A stretch of DNA of 64,000 nucleotides, from assembly GCA_035642535.1 (NCBI GenBank), contig DASQSE010000048.1, positions 41,395 through 105,394 on the forward strand. The letters run 5' to 3'. Shown piece by piece: positions 1-8,756 of the stretch. The stretch comes from Jatrophihabitans sp035642535. Its GTDB lineage: Bacteria; Actinomycetota; Actinomycetes; Mycobacteriales; Jatrophihabitantaceae. The first letter of the stretch is position 1, and every line of letters begins with the position of its first letter. The notes under the pieces were generated by a model. The model had not been told where the DNA came from and ran no database searches. It saw nothing but the letters and a program-made list of their open reading frames with translations. Made by a program: the position numbers and the translations under genes.

Positions 1-557
1 TAGGTCGGGCTGCCCGGATTGACGAACAGCACGCCGGCCGCCGATATCGCCACCGGCCGGTGGGTGCTCGCGAAGGCGACTACGTCGACGGGTCCGCCGA
101 ACTTGCTGGGCAATATGTCGGCCAATTTGCTCGCGTCCAATTCCGGCAGCCCGCCGGGCGGCGTCACCACCGCCTCGCCCGGCTCCCGCTCCAGGTTGTG
201 AATCAGCCCGACGCGCACTCCGCCGACCTCGAGCACCCGGGTCAGGCCCTTGATGCGGTCGCCGTCGGCCGGGGTGAGGACCACGTTCCCCGCGCCGTCG
301 CCGGCGAAGTCCTGCACGGCGAGCAGCGGCGCCAGCTTGGCCAACCGATCCAGCGATCCGCGGTTGGGTTTCCCGGGGAGCCCGGTGTGGCCGAGATGCA
401 CGATGGCGTCGACACCCTCCAGCGCCTGGAACAGCTCGTCGGGCAGATCGCTGCCGTCGGGCTCGGCGCAGTGACTGTCGGCGACCAGCCCGATGCGCTG
501 CGCGTCGAGCGTCGTCACGCCGCCGATGTAATCCTCGTGCTGCTCCGTCGTTGTCAC
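1..557 (-). CDS. Metallophosphoesterase (YfcE/calcineurin-like), degenerate metal site; 3' end cut by window edge
   Basis: The visible 185 residues follow the calcineurin-like YfcE/MJ0936 plan: 'IGLVADSHC' near the N-terminus, 'VHLGHTG' at 53-59, 'VRVGLIHN' at 114-121 and 'ASTHRPV' at 163-169, before the gene leaves the window. The family normally binds two metals through DxH, GD, GNxD, HG and GHxH. Here D27, H29, H120 and H166 remain, but the GD Asp is His57, GNxD reads AGDG and GHTH reads ASTH. Metal binding may therefore be changed or lost. The GTG start has a GAGGAG ribosome site 7 nt upstream that overlaps the stop region of the upstream CCG-domain gene, so the two are very probably co-transcribed. 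A phosphodiesterase or regulatory role is inference; the family call is fairly firm. Confidence 0.72.
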   Translation of the reverse strand, partial: MTTTEQHEDYIGGVTTLDAQRIGLVADSHCAEPDGSDLPDELFQALEGVDAIVHLGHTGLPGKPNRGSLDRLAKLAPLLAVQDFAGDGAGNVVLTPADGDRIKGLTRVLEVGGVRVGLIHNLEREPGEAVVTPPGGLPELDASKLADILPSKFGGPVDVVAFASTHRPVAISAAGVLFVNPGSPT

Positions 558-568
558 GGTCGTTCTCC

Positions 569-1666
569 TCAGTTGTTGGTAGCGGCTTGGGTGGCGGTCG
601 GGGCAGCGGCGGCGGACACGGCTCCGCAGCCGCAGCTGTCGCAGTCGCACTGCTGGACCTCGGCGGCGTGCTGCGGGGTGAAGTGGCGGCGCGCAGCGGC
701 GAGTGCTTCGTCCTCGGTGAGCCCCCACGACTCCCATTCCGGCCGAGACAGCGCCGTGACGAGGTCCGGATCCGCGAGGTGCCAGTAGGCGCTGAACCGA
801 TCCTCGGACGCCACCCCGAGTGCCTCGGCGAGCAGCGACATCCACTCGCGCACCGCAAGTCGCGGGCTGGAGAACTTCGACCACTCCCGCTGGCACCGGT
901 GGTAGGGCGTCACCAGCGTCGCCGCACCCGCGCGTGCCGCCTGCTCCTCGAGCTCGCCCTGCGCGCGACGGTATTCGTCGGCTGAGAGTCCGTTCAGGAT
1001 GCTGGTCGATGTCGGCCCGGTCCCGGCGCACGGTGCGCCGGCGCTGGGTGGCTCGATCGTCCCGGCGTACTCGACACCGGGGATGAGCGCGAGGATGTCG
1101 AGGATGCTCTCGGTGTCGATGTCCTGCTGCGGCAGCGATTCGCGGTGTCGATGCAGCACGACGCGGGCACGCACCTCGCGCTGCCACGGGATCGCGCCGC
1201 CGCGCTCGCGGAGCAGCCGGGACAGGTACTTCGACACGTGGACAACCTTGTAAGGCGCGTCGCGCTGCGTACCGCCCAGTTCGAGGTAGCGGAGCATGCA
1301 CGCGCCGCACCACTGGACTGTCACGTTGGGTCCGTACGCCGCGAACCGTTCGTACGACCTGCTCGATATGCGGTCGGCAGCCGCTGCGTCGCCACCCAGG
1401 TTGCCGAACGGCCGGCCGCAGCAGAACTGCTTTCCGGTGACCGCGGCGTAGTCGATCCCGAGCACATCGAAGACGCGAGTGGCCTCGAGCATGAGATGCG
1501 GCGTGTGCTGGACAGCGCAACCGAATGCGAGCAGTGCGTCGACCGGCCGATCCGGTGCCTCGGCACGCTCGGACCAGCGCACCTCGTCGCGCCGGATCAG
1601 CATCGACTTGCTCTCCGCCATCCCCGTATAGAAGCCCTGCGGATCGAACCGAGCCGGATCGATCAA
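569..1666 (-). CDS. CCG-domain (HdrB/LutA-like) iron-sulfur protein, paralogue 1
   Basis: A 365-residue cysteine-rich-domain protein (PF02754 type). It has one intact motif: C50, then 31 residues, C82-C83-G84, then 35 residues, C120-x2-C123. This matches the CX31-38CCGX35-36CXXC rule of heterodisulfide reductase HdrB, which binds an unusual [4Fe-4S] cluster. A second repeat is degenerate, keeping a Pro-Cys ('GAPCAG') and 'HRCQREW' but no CCG. The tail adds four more cysteines ('QCDCDSCGCG'). The TTG start at 1666 has a GAGG ribosome site 7 nt upstream and aligns with the two paralogues at 32-33 kb and 38-39 kb; an upstream TTG at 1720 is less likely because it would run into the operator. It forms an operon with the downstream metallophosphoesterase and is divergent from the ABC importer. 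It is presumably a cytoplasmic electron-transfer or thiol/disulfide redox protein; the partner is unknown. Confidence 0.78.
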   Translation of the reverse strand: MIDPARFDPQGFYTGMAESKSMLIRRDEVRWSERAEAPDRPVDALLAFGCAVQHTPHLMLEATRVFDVLGIDYAAVTGKQFCCGRPFGNLGGDAAAADRISSRSYERFAAYGPNVTVQWCGACMLRYLELGGTQRDAPYKVVHVSKYLSRLLRERGGAIPWQREVRARVVLHRHRESLPQQDIDTESILDILALIPGVEYAGTIEPPSAGAPCAGTGPTSTSILNGLSADEYRRAQGELEEQAARAGAATLVTPYHRCQREWSKFSSPRLAVREWMSLLAEALGVASEDRFSAYWHLADPDLVTALSRPEWESWGLTEDEALAAARRHFTPQHAAEVQQCDCDSCGCGAVSAAAAPTATQAATNN

Positions 1667-1719
1667 AACTCCACCTCGTTCCTGGGGTTCAAAAGTCGCG
1701 CTGCATATGTTGTACTGCA

Positions 1720-1735
1720 ATATCGTAATCCGATA
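1720..1735. promoter_or_regulatory. ATATCG-box A (putative operator)
   Basis: The 16-mer ATATCGTAATCCGATA contains a perfect inverted repeat, TATCG-TAATC-CGATA. It lies about 53 bp upstream of the CCG-protein start, in the divergent spacer to the ABC importer. The same element recurs upstream of five other transcription units in this window. Binding by a dimeric repressor or activator is inferred. Confidence 0.65.
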
Positions 1736-1818
1736 AGAGACGCTAGCGCGGTCCTGGGAAGCGCGTCAATCGGCGGCCTGCCTACCGTTGACACCCCGCA
1801 ACCGGGCCCACTAACATC

Positions 1819-1828
1819 CCGATATCGG
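1819..1828. promoter_or_regulatory. Secondary ATATCG palindrome upstream of the ABC importer
   Basis: The palindrome CCGATATCGG lies 26 bp upstream of the GTG start of the permease gene. It carries the ATATCG core but lacks the second half-site at the usual spacing. It may be a weaker operator or part of the importer's promoter. Confidence 0.4.
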
Positions 1829-1854
1829 CTCATGACATCTCCGCCAGGCCAAAG

Positions 1855-2844
1855 GTGGTGGTCCCGGTTCGGTACGTCGCTCGCCGTCTTGTCTGGGCCG
1901 TCTTCACGATGTGGGCGATCTCAGTGGTCTCGTTCGTGATCATCCAGCTGCCACCGGGAGACTTCGCCACCACCTACGTGAATCGCTTGGCCCAGGCGGG
2001 CGCATCACCGGGCGACATCGCCCACGCTCGCCAGCAACTCGGTCTGGACAAGTCCGGCTTCCAGCAATACCTGAGCTGGATGGGCCGCCTCCTGCACGGC
2101 GACCTCGGCCAGTCCCTGAGCCTGAACCGGCCGGTCGCCGACGTGTTGCAGGGAGATCTCGCATATACCGGAGTCCTGGTGGGCGCCGCGCTCATCGTGA
2201 GCTGGTGCATCGCGTTGCCGATCGGCGTCTACTCCGCGGTGCACCGCTACTCGCCGCTCGACCACGTCATGACGTTCCTCGGATTCCTCGGCCTCGCCGT
2301 CCCGAGCTTCCTGCTCGCGCTGATCCTGATGTACTTCAGCTTCGACTGGTTCGGCATCAGCATCGACGGACTGTTCTCGCCGCAGTACGAAACGGCGCCG
2401 TGGGGCTTCGGCAAGGTGTTCAACATGTTCGAGCACCTGATCGTGCCGGCGATCGTGCTCGGCGCGGCCGGGATGGCCCATCTGATGCGGATCATGCGTG
2501 CGAACCTGCTCGACGAACTGGGCAAGCCGTACGTCGTCACTGCGCAGGCGAAGGGGCTGCCGAAGTGGCGGGTCATTCGGAAGTATCCGGTGCGCGTGGC
2601 GCTGAACCCGTTTGCGAGCTCGATCGGTCTGCTCGTTCCGCAGGTCGTCTCGGCCTCGATCATCGTCTCCGTGGTGCTCGGCCTGCCGACGCTGGGCCCG
2701 CGACTGCTCGACGCGCTCAAGGCGCAGGACATGTTCCTGGCTGGCGCGATCGTCCTGTTCCTCGGGTTGCTGACCGTCGTCGGCACCCTGATCTCGGACA
2801 TCGTCCTGATGGTCCTCGACCCACGGATTCGCCATGCGGGTTAG
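1855..2844 (+). CDS. ABC dipeptide/oligopeptide-type importer, permease DppB-like
   Basis: This 329-residue inner-membrane permease has an N-terminal membrane segment, a long periplasmic loop and the binding-protein-dependent transport fold. The EAA-like loop is seen in 'VTAQAKGLPKWRVIRKYPVR', near residues 225-245. It is the first gene of a three-gene set encoding both permeases and a fused ATPase. The GTG start at 1855 is preceded by AAAGG only 1-4 nt away, so initiation may be weak or the transcript leaderless. It overlaps the next gene by 11 bp. The DppB/OppB family takes up di- and oligopeptides, nickel, opines and other small amino compounds; the substrate cannot be read from the permease. 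No extracytoplasmic binding protein gene is in the cluster. Confidence 0.85.
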   Translation: MVVPVRYVARRLVWAVFTMWAISVVSFVIIQLPPGDFATTYVNRLAQAGASPGDIAHARQQLGLDKSGFQQYLSWMGRLLHGDLGQSLSLNRPVADVLQGDLAYTGVLVGAALIVSWCIALPIGVYSAVHRYSPLDHVMTFLGFLGLAVPSFLLALILMYFSFDWFGISIDGLFSPQYETAPWGFGKVFNMFEHLIVPAIVLGAAGMAHLMRIMRANLLDELGKPYVVTAQAKGLPKWRVIRKYPVRVALNPFASSIGLLVPQVVSASIIVSVVLGLPTLGPRLLDALKAQDMFLAGAIVLFLGLLTVVGTLISDIVLMVLDPRIRHAG

Positions 2845-4009
2845 TCGTCTTCGCGGAAACGGCGGCACGGCGGTGGTCGACGCACCACCCGCGGTGGATG
2901 CCGACGTTGCCGCGCCGGTCGAGGACAAGTTCGTCGTCGCGACTCAACGCCAGCTCATCTGGATGCGTTTCAAGCGGCACAAGCTGGCGATGGCGAGCGC
3001 CTACGTCCTCATCTTCTTCTACCTCGTCGCGATATTCGCCGACTTCCTCGCGTACGCCGACCCGCAGCACACGAACGGCGATCTGGCCCTGCGGCCGCCG
3101 CAGCGCATCCACGTGTTCAGCGGGAGCGGGGTATCGCTGCACGTCCATCCGGTCATCTCGCACCGGGACCCGGTGACCTTCGAGCGCATCTACTCCGAGG
3201 ACACCTCCAAGAACCTCAGCATCAAGTTCTTCGCACCCGGCTACGAGTACAAGCTCTTCGGCCTGTTCCCGACGCACATCCACCTCATCGGCGTCTCGGG
3301 GGCCCGTGCGGAGAACGTGCTGGCGATCTTCGGGACTGACGACCAGGGCAGGGATATCTATTCGCGCCTGCTGCTTGCGACACGCACGTCTCTGACCATC
3401 GGGCTCGTCGGCGTCGCCATGAGCCTGTTCCTCGGCGTCGTCGTCGGGGCGATATCCGGCTACTACGGCGGCCGTGTCGACCTCGTCATCCAGCGCGTCA
3501 TCGAGATCATGCGCTCGATCCCAGCCATCCCGCTGTGGCTCGGACTTGCGGCCGCCATGCCGCGGGATTGGCCGATCATCAGGGTCTACTTCTTCATCAC
3601 GCTGATCATCTCGCTGATCGGCTGGACCGAACTTGCGCGCGTGGTGCGAGGTCGCTTCCTGCAGATAAGAGACGAGGATTTCGTAACGGCTGCGGAGATG
3701 ATCGGTGCCCGGCCACGTCGGGTGATCTTCGTGCACATCCTGCCGATGTTCACGAGCCACGTCATCGCGGCGACCACGCTCGCGCTGCCGCTGATGATCG
3801 TCGCCGAGACCTCGCTCAGCTTCCTCGGCCTCGGCCTGCGCTCGCCCGCAGTGTCCTGGGGGGTGATGTTGCAGGATGCCCAGAACGTGCAGGCGATTGC
3901 TCTCTCGCCGTGGTTGCTGATTCCGGTGATTCCGGTGGTCCTTGCCATCCTGGCCTTCAACTTCTTCGGGGACGGTCTTCGCGATGCCGCAGATCCGTAC
4001 GACGCCTGA
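2834..4009 (+). CDS. ABC dipeptide/oligopeptide-type importer, permease DppC-like
   Basis: This 391-residue DppC/OppC-family permease has an unusually long N-terminal cytoplasmic stretch (about 45 residues) before TM1 and a large extracytoplasmic insert between TM1 and the core. The core begins at 'FGTDDQGRDIYSRLLLATR', the family's entry signature. The EAA loop is at 'AAEMIGARPRRVIFVHILP'. It starts inside the dppB-like gene (11-bp overlap), and its own 3' end contains the start of the fused ATPase gene, so all three are translationally coupled. It pairs with the DppB-like protein to form the membrane channel. Expression probably follows the two ATATCG elements in the divergent promoter region. 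Confidence 0.86.
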   Translation: MRVSRLRGNGGTAVVDAPPAVDADVAAPVEDKFVVATQRQLIWMRFKRHKLAMASAYVLIFFYLVAIFADFLAYADPQHTNGDLALRPPQRIHVFSGSGVSLHVHPVISHRDPVTFERIYSEDTSKNLSIKFFAPGYEYKLFGLFPTHIHLIGVSGARAENVLAIFGTDDQGRDIYSRLLLATRTSLTIGLVGVAMSLFLGVVVGAISGYYGGRVDLVIQRVIEIMRSIPAIPLWLGLAAAMPRDWPIIRVYFFITLIISLIGWTELARVVRGRFLQIRDEDFVTAAEMIGARPRRVIFVHILPMFTSHVIAATTLALPLMIVAETSLSFLGLGLRSPAVSWGVMLQDAQNVQAIALSPWLLIPVIPVVLAILAFNFFGDGLRDAADPYDA

Positions 4010-6167
4010 CCCGGACGGGGTTGCGCCGGGCGCACTGCTCTCGGTGCGCGACCTCGCAACGCATTTCGACACCGTTGACGGGGTGATCCGCGCCGTCGAC
4101 GGCGCCACGTTCGACATACCGTCCGGCCGCATCGTCGGCATGGTCGGCGAGACCGGGTGCGGCAAGAGTGTGATGGCCCGCTCGATCCTGCGCATCGTCG
4201 AGAAGCCGGGCCGCATCGTCCGCGGCGAGATCCTGCTGCGCGACGGCGACGATTACGTGGATCTCGCCGGACTGGAACCGTACGGGCGGCGGATGCGGCA
4301 GATCCGCGGCGGCCGTATCGGGCTCGTGTTCCAGGAGCCGATGACCTCCTTCAGCCCGGTGCACACGGTCGGCAACCAGCTGTTGGAAGCCGTCCAACTG
4401 CACGACCAGCTCAACCGGCGCGATGCCCACGACCGGGCGGTCGAACTGCTCGAGGTCGTCGGCCTGCCGCGCCCCGAGGAGCAGCTCTCCGCCTACTCGT
4501 GGCAGCTGTCCGGCGGCTTGCGGCAGCGGGCGATGATCGCGATGGCGCTCGCCGGCCGACCCGAGTTGCTGATCGCCGACGAGCCGACGACCGCGCTCGA
4601 CGTCATCACGCAGGCGCAGGTCCTGACGCTGATCCGCGATCTGCAGGAGCGCACCGGACTCGCGATCCTGCTCATCACCCACGACCTGGGCGTCGTCGCC
4701 GAGATGGCCGACGAGGTTGTCGTGATGTATCTCGGCCGCGTCGTGGAGCGCGGCCCGGTCGACGAGATCTTCCACGCGCCGCAGCACCCTTACACTCGCG
4801 CGCTCATGCGTTCGATCCCGAGCTCGCAGACGAAGCCGCGGGTGCGGCTGACCGCGATCAAGGGCTCGGTGCCGCACCCGCTGCAACGCCCGAGCGGCTG
4901 CTCGTTCCACGACCGGTGCACCTTCGCCCTCCCCGACGTGTGTACGCACGAAGCGCCGGCGTTGCGCGACGTCGGGCCGAGCCACCAGCTCGAGTGCCAT
5001 CTCCCAGACGAGGTGATCGCCGACATCGCGGCGGCCGACCGTCGCGGGCGGCCCCGACACGAGGAGCCGACGGTCCTTCCGGCCGCCGAACCAGCCACGC
5101 TCAACGGGTCGGCGCCGGCGACGCCGCGCCGGGCACTGCTCGAGGTCGCCGACCTGAACAAGTCGTTCTCCAGCGGCTCAGGACCGCTGCGCGGCGCGCG
5201 TGGGCGGGTGCCGGCCGTCAACGACGTGAGCTTCACGCTGTACGAGGGCGAGACGCTCGCCCTGGTCGGGGAGAGCGGCTCGGGCAAGACGACGGTCGCC
5301 CGGTGCGTGATGCGCGACCACAGTCCGGACAGTGGCCGGATCCTGTTCAGCAAGGACGACAACACGGTCATCGACCTCGCCGGACTTTCGAAGAAGCAGG
5401 TCCGTCCGCTGCGCAGCGGATTCCAGATGGTGTTCCAGGATCCGTTCTCGTCGCTCAACCCGCGGATGACGGTGTTCAGCATCATCGGCGAGCCGCTGTT
5501 GGTGCACGGCATGCACGACCGGCAGGAACGCGTCGAGCGCGTCCGGCAACTAATGGAACTCGTCGGACTGCGTCCCGAGTACATGCAGCGCTTCCCGCAC
5601 GCGTTCAGCGGGGGTCAACGGCAACGGATCGGCATCGCCCGCGCGCTCGCCCTCAACCCGCAGCTGGTGATCGCCGACGAGCCGGTCTCCGCGCTGGACG
5701 TCTCGGTGCAGTCGCAGATCCTCAACCTGCTGCTGGATCTGCAGCAGCGGCTGCGGCTCACCTATCTGTTCGTGTCGCACGACCTGAGCGTTGTCCGGCA
5801 CATCAGCGACCGGATCGCCGTGATGTACGCCGGCCAGATCGTCGAGCTCGGCGAACGCGACGACGTGCTCGAAGCGCCGAAGCACCCGTACACCGCGGCG
5901 CTGCTCGCCGCGATCCCCAAGACGGATCCGCGGCTGCGCTCCCAGCTCAAGCCACCGCGCGGGGCGGTCGCGAACCTCGCCAACTTGCCGACGGGCTGCT
6001 CGTTCCACCCGCGCTGCCCGTTCGCCGTCGAGCGCTGCAAGGTCGAGAAGCCGGAGTTGCAGGAGGTCGGCGGGCGGCAGGTGCGCTGCCACCGCGCGCA
6101 GGAGTTGGCACTCGCGGGCCTCCCACACGCGACGGAACGCTCGCCGCTGGCCGCCAGCGAGGTCTAG
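3984..6167 (+). CDS. Fused DppD-DppF ABC importer ATPase (two nucleotide-binding domains)
   Basis: A 727-residue protein carrying two complete ABC ATPase domains of the oligopeptide class. Domain 1 has Walker A GETGCGKS at 55-62, signature 'LSGGLRQR' and 'LLIADEPTTALDV', followed by the Opp C-terminal Cys segment 'GCSFHDRCTFALPDVC'. Domain 2 has Walker A GESGSGKT at 429-436, signature 'FSGGQRQR', 'LVIADEPVSALDVS' and its own Cys segment 'GCSFHPRCPFAVERC'. DppD and DppF are usually separate proteins that heterodimerise; here they are one chain. The ATG at 3984, inside the 3' end of the dppC-like gene, is chosen because it begins just before the domain-1 strand; the longer reading frame upstream would overlap the permease further. 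Each domain keeps its Cys segment, which in DppD/DppF proteins can hold an Fe-S cluster. Confidence 0.88.
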   Translation: MPQIRTTPDPDGVAPGALLSVRDLATHFDTVDGVIRAVDGATFDIPSGRIVGMVGETGCGKSVMARSILRIVEKPGRIVRGEILLRDGDDYVDLAGLEPYGRRMRQIRGGRIGLVFQEPMTSFSPVHTVGNQLLEAVQLHDQLNRRDAHDRAVELLEVVGLPRPEEQLSAYSWQLSGGLRQRAMIAMALAGRPELLIADEPTTALDVITQAQVLTLIRDLQERTGLAILLITHDLGVVAEMADEVVVMYLGRVVERGPVDEIFHAPQHPYTRALMRSIPSSQTKPRVRLTAIKGSVPHPLQRPSGCSFHDRCTFALPDVCTHEAPALRDVGPSHQLECHLPDEVIADIAAADRRGRPRHEEPTVLPAAEPATLNGSAPATPRRALLEVADLNKSFSSGSGPLRGARGRVPAVNDVSFTLYEGETLALVGESGSGKTTVARCVMRDHSPDSGRILFSKDDNTVIDLAGLSKKQVRPLRSGFQMVFQDPFSSLNPRMTVFSIIGEPLLVHGMHDRQERVERVRQLMELVGLRPEYMQRFPHAFSGGQRQRIGIARALALNPQLVIADEPVSALDVSVQSQILNLLLDLQQRLRLTYLFVSHDLSVVRHISDRIAVMYAGQIVELGERDDVLEAPKHPYTAALLAAIPKTDPRLRSQLKPPRGAVANLANLPTGCSFHPRCPFAVERCKVEKPELQEVGGRQVRCHRAQELALAGLPHATERSPLAASEV

Positions 6168-6184
6168 CAGTCGGCGGGCTGAGA

Positions 6185-6230
6185 GTTGTCCGCCCGTCAG
6201 TACGCCATGAGGTCACGCCGGGCGGACAAC
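6185..6230. repeat. Intergenic palindrome, family 1 (single copy)
   Basis: An 11-bp perfect inverted repeat GTTGTCCGCCC / GGGCGGACAAC encloses a 24-nt loop. The same arms with a loop of identical length occur twice near 60 kb, and parts of the loop (GTACGC, GTCAC) are shared. It lies 18 bp after the stop of the ABC ATPase gene, where it could act as a rho-independent hairpin without a U-tract. Confidence 0.8.
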
Positions 6231-6247
6231 CCGCAACAGAGCCCGAC

Positions 6248-6263
6248 TATCTTGATACGATAT
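6248..6263. promoter_or_regulatory. ATATCG-box B (putative operator)
   Basis: Read on the minus strand the 16-mer is ATATCGTATCAAGATA, i.e. TATCG-N5-AGATA. It is 41 bp upstream of the molybdoenzyme start and fits the shared ATATCGTAnTnCGnTA pattern with one half-site mismatch. Confidence 0.6.
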
Positions 6264-6303
6264 CGATGCTCGACATACCCCGACCTCGTGGACGGTGGCG
6301 TGT

Positions 6304-8694
6304 ATGACCGCAGAGACCATTCGCACGTACTGCTCGATGTGCGGAGTGGGCTGTCCGGCGGCGGTGACTGTTGACGGCAAGCAGGTGCTGTCCCTCAAGG
6401 CGGACCGGGAACATCCGCTCGGTGGGCTCATGTGCCCGAAGGGGCGGGCAGCGCCGGAGATCCACGATCACCCGCACCGGGTCAACTACCCGATGCGGCG
6501 TACTCGCCCGAAGACGGCCTCCGATCCGGGTTGGCAGCGCTGCACGTGGGACGAGGCGCTGGACCTGATCGCTGCGGAGTTCGGCAGGATCCGCGCGGAG
6601 TCCGGTCCGGAAGCCGTCGTGATGGGGCGCGGAACTGCGAGCGGCACCGGGCTCGGTCCGGCGGAGCCGTGGGTGTCGCGGCTGTGCGAAGCCTTCGGCT
6701 CACCGAACTACATGACGAACACGCACATCTGCAACTGGGCCCGCGACGGAGCCGTCCATTACACGTTCGGGCAGTCCTTGCAGCCGCCACCGGACGTCGA
6801 GCACAGCGGCTGCGTCATCGTCTGGGGCGCCAACCCGCTGGCGACCCGCATCAGCCTGGCCACCGCGATCACGACGGCCCGGCGCCGCGGCCTGCGGCTG
6901 ATCGTGGTCGATCCGCGACGCACCGAGCTGGGCAGGCGCGCCGACCTGGTGCTGCAGGTCAGGCCAGGAACCGACGTCGCGCTGGCGCTCGCCTGCATCC
7001 ACCTGATGCTGGAGAACAGGTGGTACGACGAGAGCTTCGTCAGGGAGTGGACGAACGCACCGTTCCTCGTCCGAGAGGACACCGGGCGGCTACTGCGCAC
7101 CGACGAGGTCGAACCCGGCGCGCTCGGCGTAGCCGGGCCCGGTCACGAGCCCGGCTACGTCGCGCAGGACGCCGCCACCGGACGCCTCGTCGAGTATCGG
7201 CCGGGGCAGCGCCGCTATGCCGCTCCCTCCGCAACGCTCGAGCTGACCGAGCCGGTCACGGTCGACCTGCGCGACGGTCCACGCGTGCGGTGCCGGCCCG
7301 TCCTCGCGCTGCTGGCCGAACAGGCACGGCAGTGCGAACCCGCGGTGGCGGCTCGGATCACCGGCGTCCCAGAGGAACAGATCCGCGAGGCGGTGCGGTT
7401 GGTCGTCGAGAATCGGCCGGCGGCCCACTTCGTGTGGAACGGAATCGTCCAGCACACCAACGGAACCCAAGCGGGCCGGGCCATCGAGATCTTCTACGCG
7501 CTGATCGGAGACTGGGATCGACGCGGCGCCAACGTGGTTCTGCCGCCGCGGACGACGGGCCGCATCGCCGACCTCGGGCTGATCCCGACGGAGCTGGCCG
7601 CGCGCCGGTTGGGTCGCGAGGAACGGCCGTTGGGGCCGGCCGCGGTCCACGGCCAGGTCGTCGCGCCGGACGTCTTCAGCGCGATTCTGGAGGACCACCC
7701 GTACCGCGTTCGCGGCCTGTTGACCTTCGGGAGCAACACGCTGCTGAACACCGGTGACCCGCATCGCGGGCGCGCGGCGTTGCAGGCGCTCGAATTCTTC
7801 GCACAGGTCGAGCAGTTCCACACGCCGACCAGCGAGCTCGCCGACGTGCTGCTGCCAGCTGCGACGTTCCTGGAGAGCGACGTCCTGATGATCACCCGCG
7901 AGGGTCGAGCCGAACCGCGCCGGCGGGTCGTCGAGCCGATGTACGAGCGTCGACCCGACATCGAGATCATCTTCGATCTCGCTTGTCGCCTCGGCCTCGG
8001 CGAGTGGTTCGCCGACGGCAGCGTCACCGACGCTTACGACGCGGTACTCGTTCCGGCCGGGCTGTCCTGGCAGGCGCTGCTCGAGCAGCCGGACGGCGTC
8101 AGCGTGCTGCCCGATCTGGAGTTCGAGAAGCATGCCGCGGTGACCGACGACGGCACGCAGCGCGGATTCCCGACGCCTTCGGGACGGGTCGAACTCTTCG
8201 TCGACCGGTTCGCCGCGCACGGGCAGCCGCCCCTACCGCGCTACGAGGAGCCCGCCGAGAGCCCGGTGCGCACGCCCGGCCTGGCGCGCGACTTCCCGCT
8301 GGTGCTCACCAACGCGAAGCGCGGTTACTTCCTGCACAGCCAGCATCGCGGTGTGGCGAGCCTGCGGCGGCACAACCCCGAGCCGACGGTCGAAATCCAC
8401 CCCCAGACCGCCGCGCAATTCGACATCGCCGACGGCGCCCGCGTCGCCCTCGAGACGCCCAAGGGCGGGATCCGGGTGCGTGCGAAGCACACCGAGACGA
8501 TCGTCCCCGGCGTGGTGTGCGCGAATCACGGTTGGTGGGAGGCCTGCGAGGAGCTCGGGCTGGACAAGCTCGACCCGTTCTCCGAGACCGGCGCCAACGT
8601 GAACCTGCTGGTGCACAACGACGCCCGGGACCCGATCAGCGGGGGGGTGCCGCACCGGTCAGTGCTGTGCCGACTGCGCCCGTTGACCGACTAG
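6304..8694 (+). CDS. Molybdopterin oxidoreductase, DMSO-reductase/formate-dehydrogenase family, orphan catalytic subunit
   Basis: A 796-residue enzyme of the bis-molybdopterin guanine dinucleotide family. An N-terminal [4Fe-4S] motif is formed by C10-x2-C13-x3-C17 and C44 ('LMCPKGR'). The molybdopterin-binding domains follow, and a C-terminal dinucleotide-binding domain starts near 'DFPLVLTNAKRGYFLHSQHR'. Cys143 in 'NTHICNWARD' sits where Mo-coordinating Cys or Sec residues lie in formate dehydrogenases, so it is the probable metal ligand. No Fe-S electron-transfer subunit, membrane anchor or FdhD-type maturation gene is adjacent. No Tat signal is visible, so it is cytoplasmic. The ATG at 6304 is preferred over a GTG 9 bp earlier. 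Substrate unknown; an ATATCG box places it in the putative regulon. A run of seven G at 8641-8647 does not break the frame. Confidence 0.85.
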   Translation: MTAETIRTYCSMCGVGCPAAVTVDGKQVLSLKADREHPLGGLMCPKGRAAPEIHDHPHRVNYPMRRTRPKTASDPGWQRCTWDEALDLIAAEFGRIRAESGPEAVVMGRGTASGTGLGPAEPWVSRLCEAFGSPNYMTNTHICNWARDGAVHYTFGQSLQPPPDVEHSGCVIVWGANPLATRISLATAITTARRRGLRLIVVDPRRTELGRRADLVLQVRPGTDVALALACIHLMLENRWYDESFVREWTNAPFLVREDTGRLLRTDEVEPGALGVAGPGHEPGYVAQDAATGRLVEYRPGQRRYAAPSATLELTEPVTVDLRDGPRVRCRPVLALLAEQARQCEPAVAARITGVPEEQIREAVRLVVENRPAAHFVWNGIVQHTNGTQAGRAIEIFYALIGDWDRRGANVVLPPRTTGRIADLGLIPTELAARRLGREERPLGPAAVHGQVVAPDVFSAILEDHPYRVRGLLTFGSNTLLNTGDPHRGRAALQALEFFAQVEQFHTPTSELADVLLPAATFLESDVLMITREGRAEPRRRVVEPMYERRPDIEIIFDLACRLGLGEWFADGSVTDAYDAVLVPAGLSWQALLEQPDGVSVLPDLEFEKHAAVTDDGTQRGFPTPSGRVELFVDRFAAHGQPPLPRYEEPAESPVRTPGLARDFPLVLTNAKRGYFLHSQHRGVASLRRHNPEPTVEIHPQTAAQFDIADGARVALETPKGGIRVRAKHTETIVPGVVCANHGWWEACEELGLDKLDPFSETGANVNLLVHNDARDPISGGVPHRSVLCRLRPLTD

Positions 8695-8756
8695 CGGCGA
8701 CGGCGGCAGCTCATCTCGCCGATTAGCCCGGCCGCGGCGGTGGAAAGAATCTCGGT

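Noticed and set aside
41..52. GATATCG inside the metallophosphoesterase gene as another regulon box
   Set aside because: It lies inside coding sequence, lacks the second half-site and is far from a start.
8641..8647. Run of seven G in the molybdoenzyme gene considered as a frameshift
   Set aside because: The frame continues to a plausible C-terminus and stop at 8694; no break of the family pattern.
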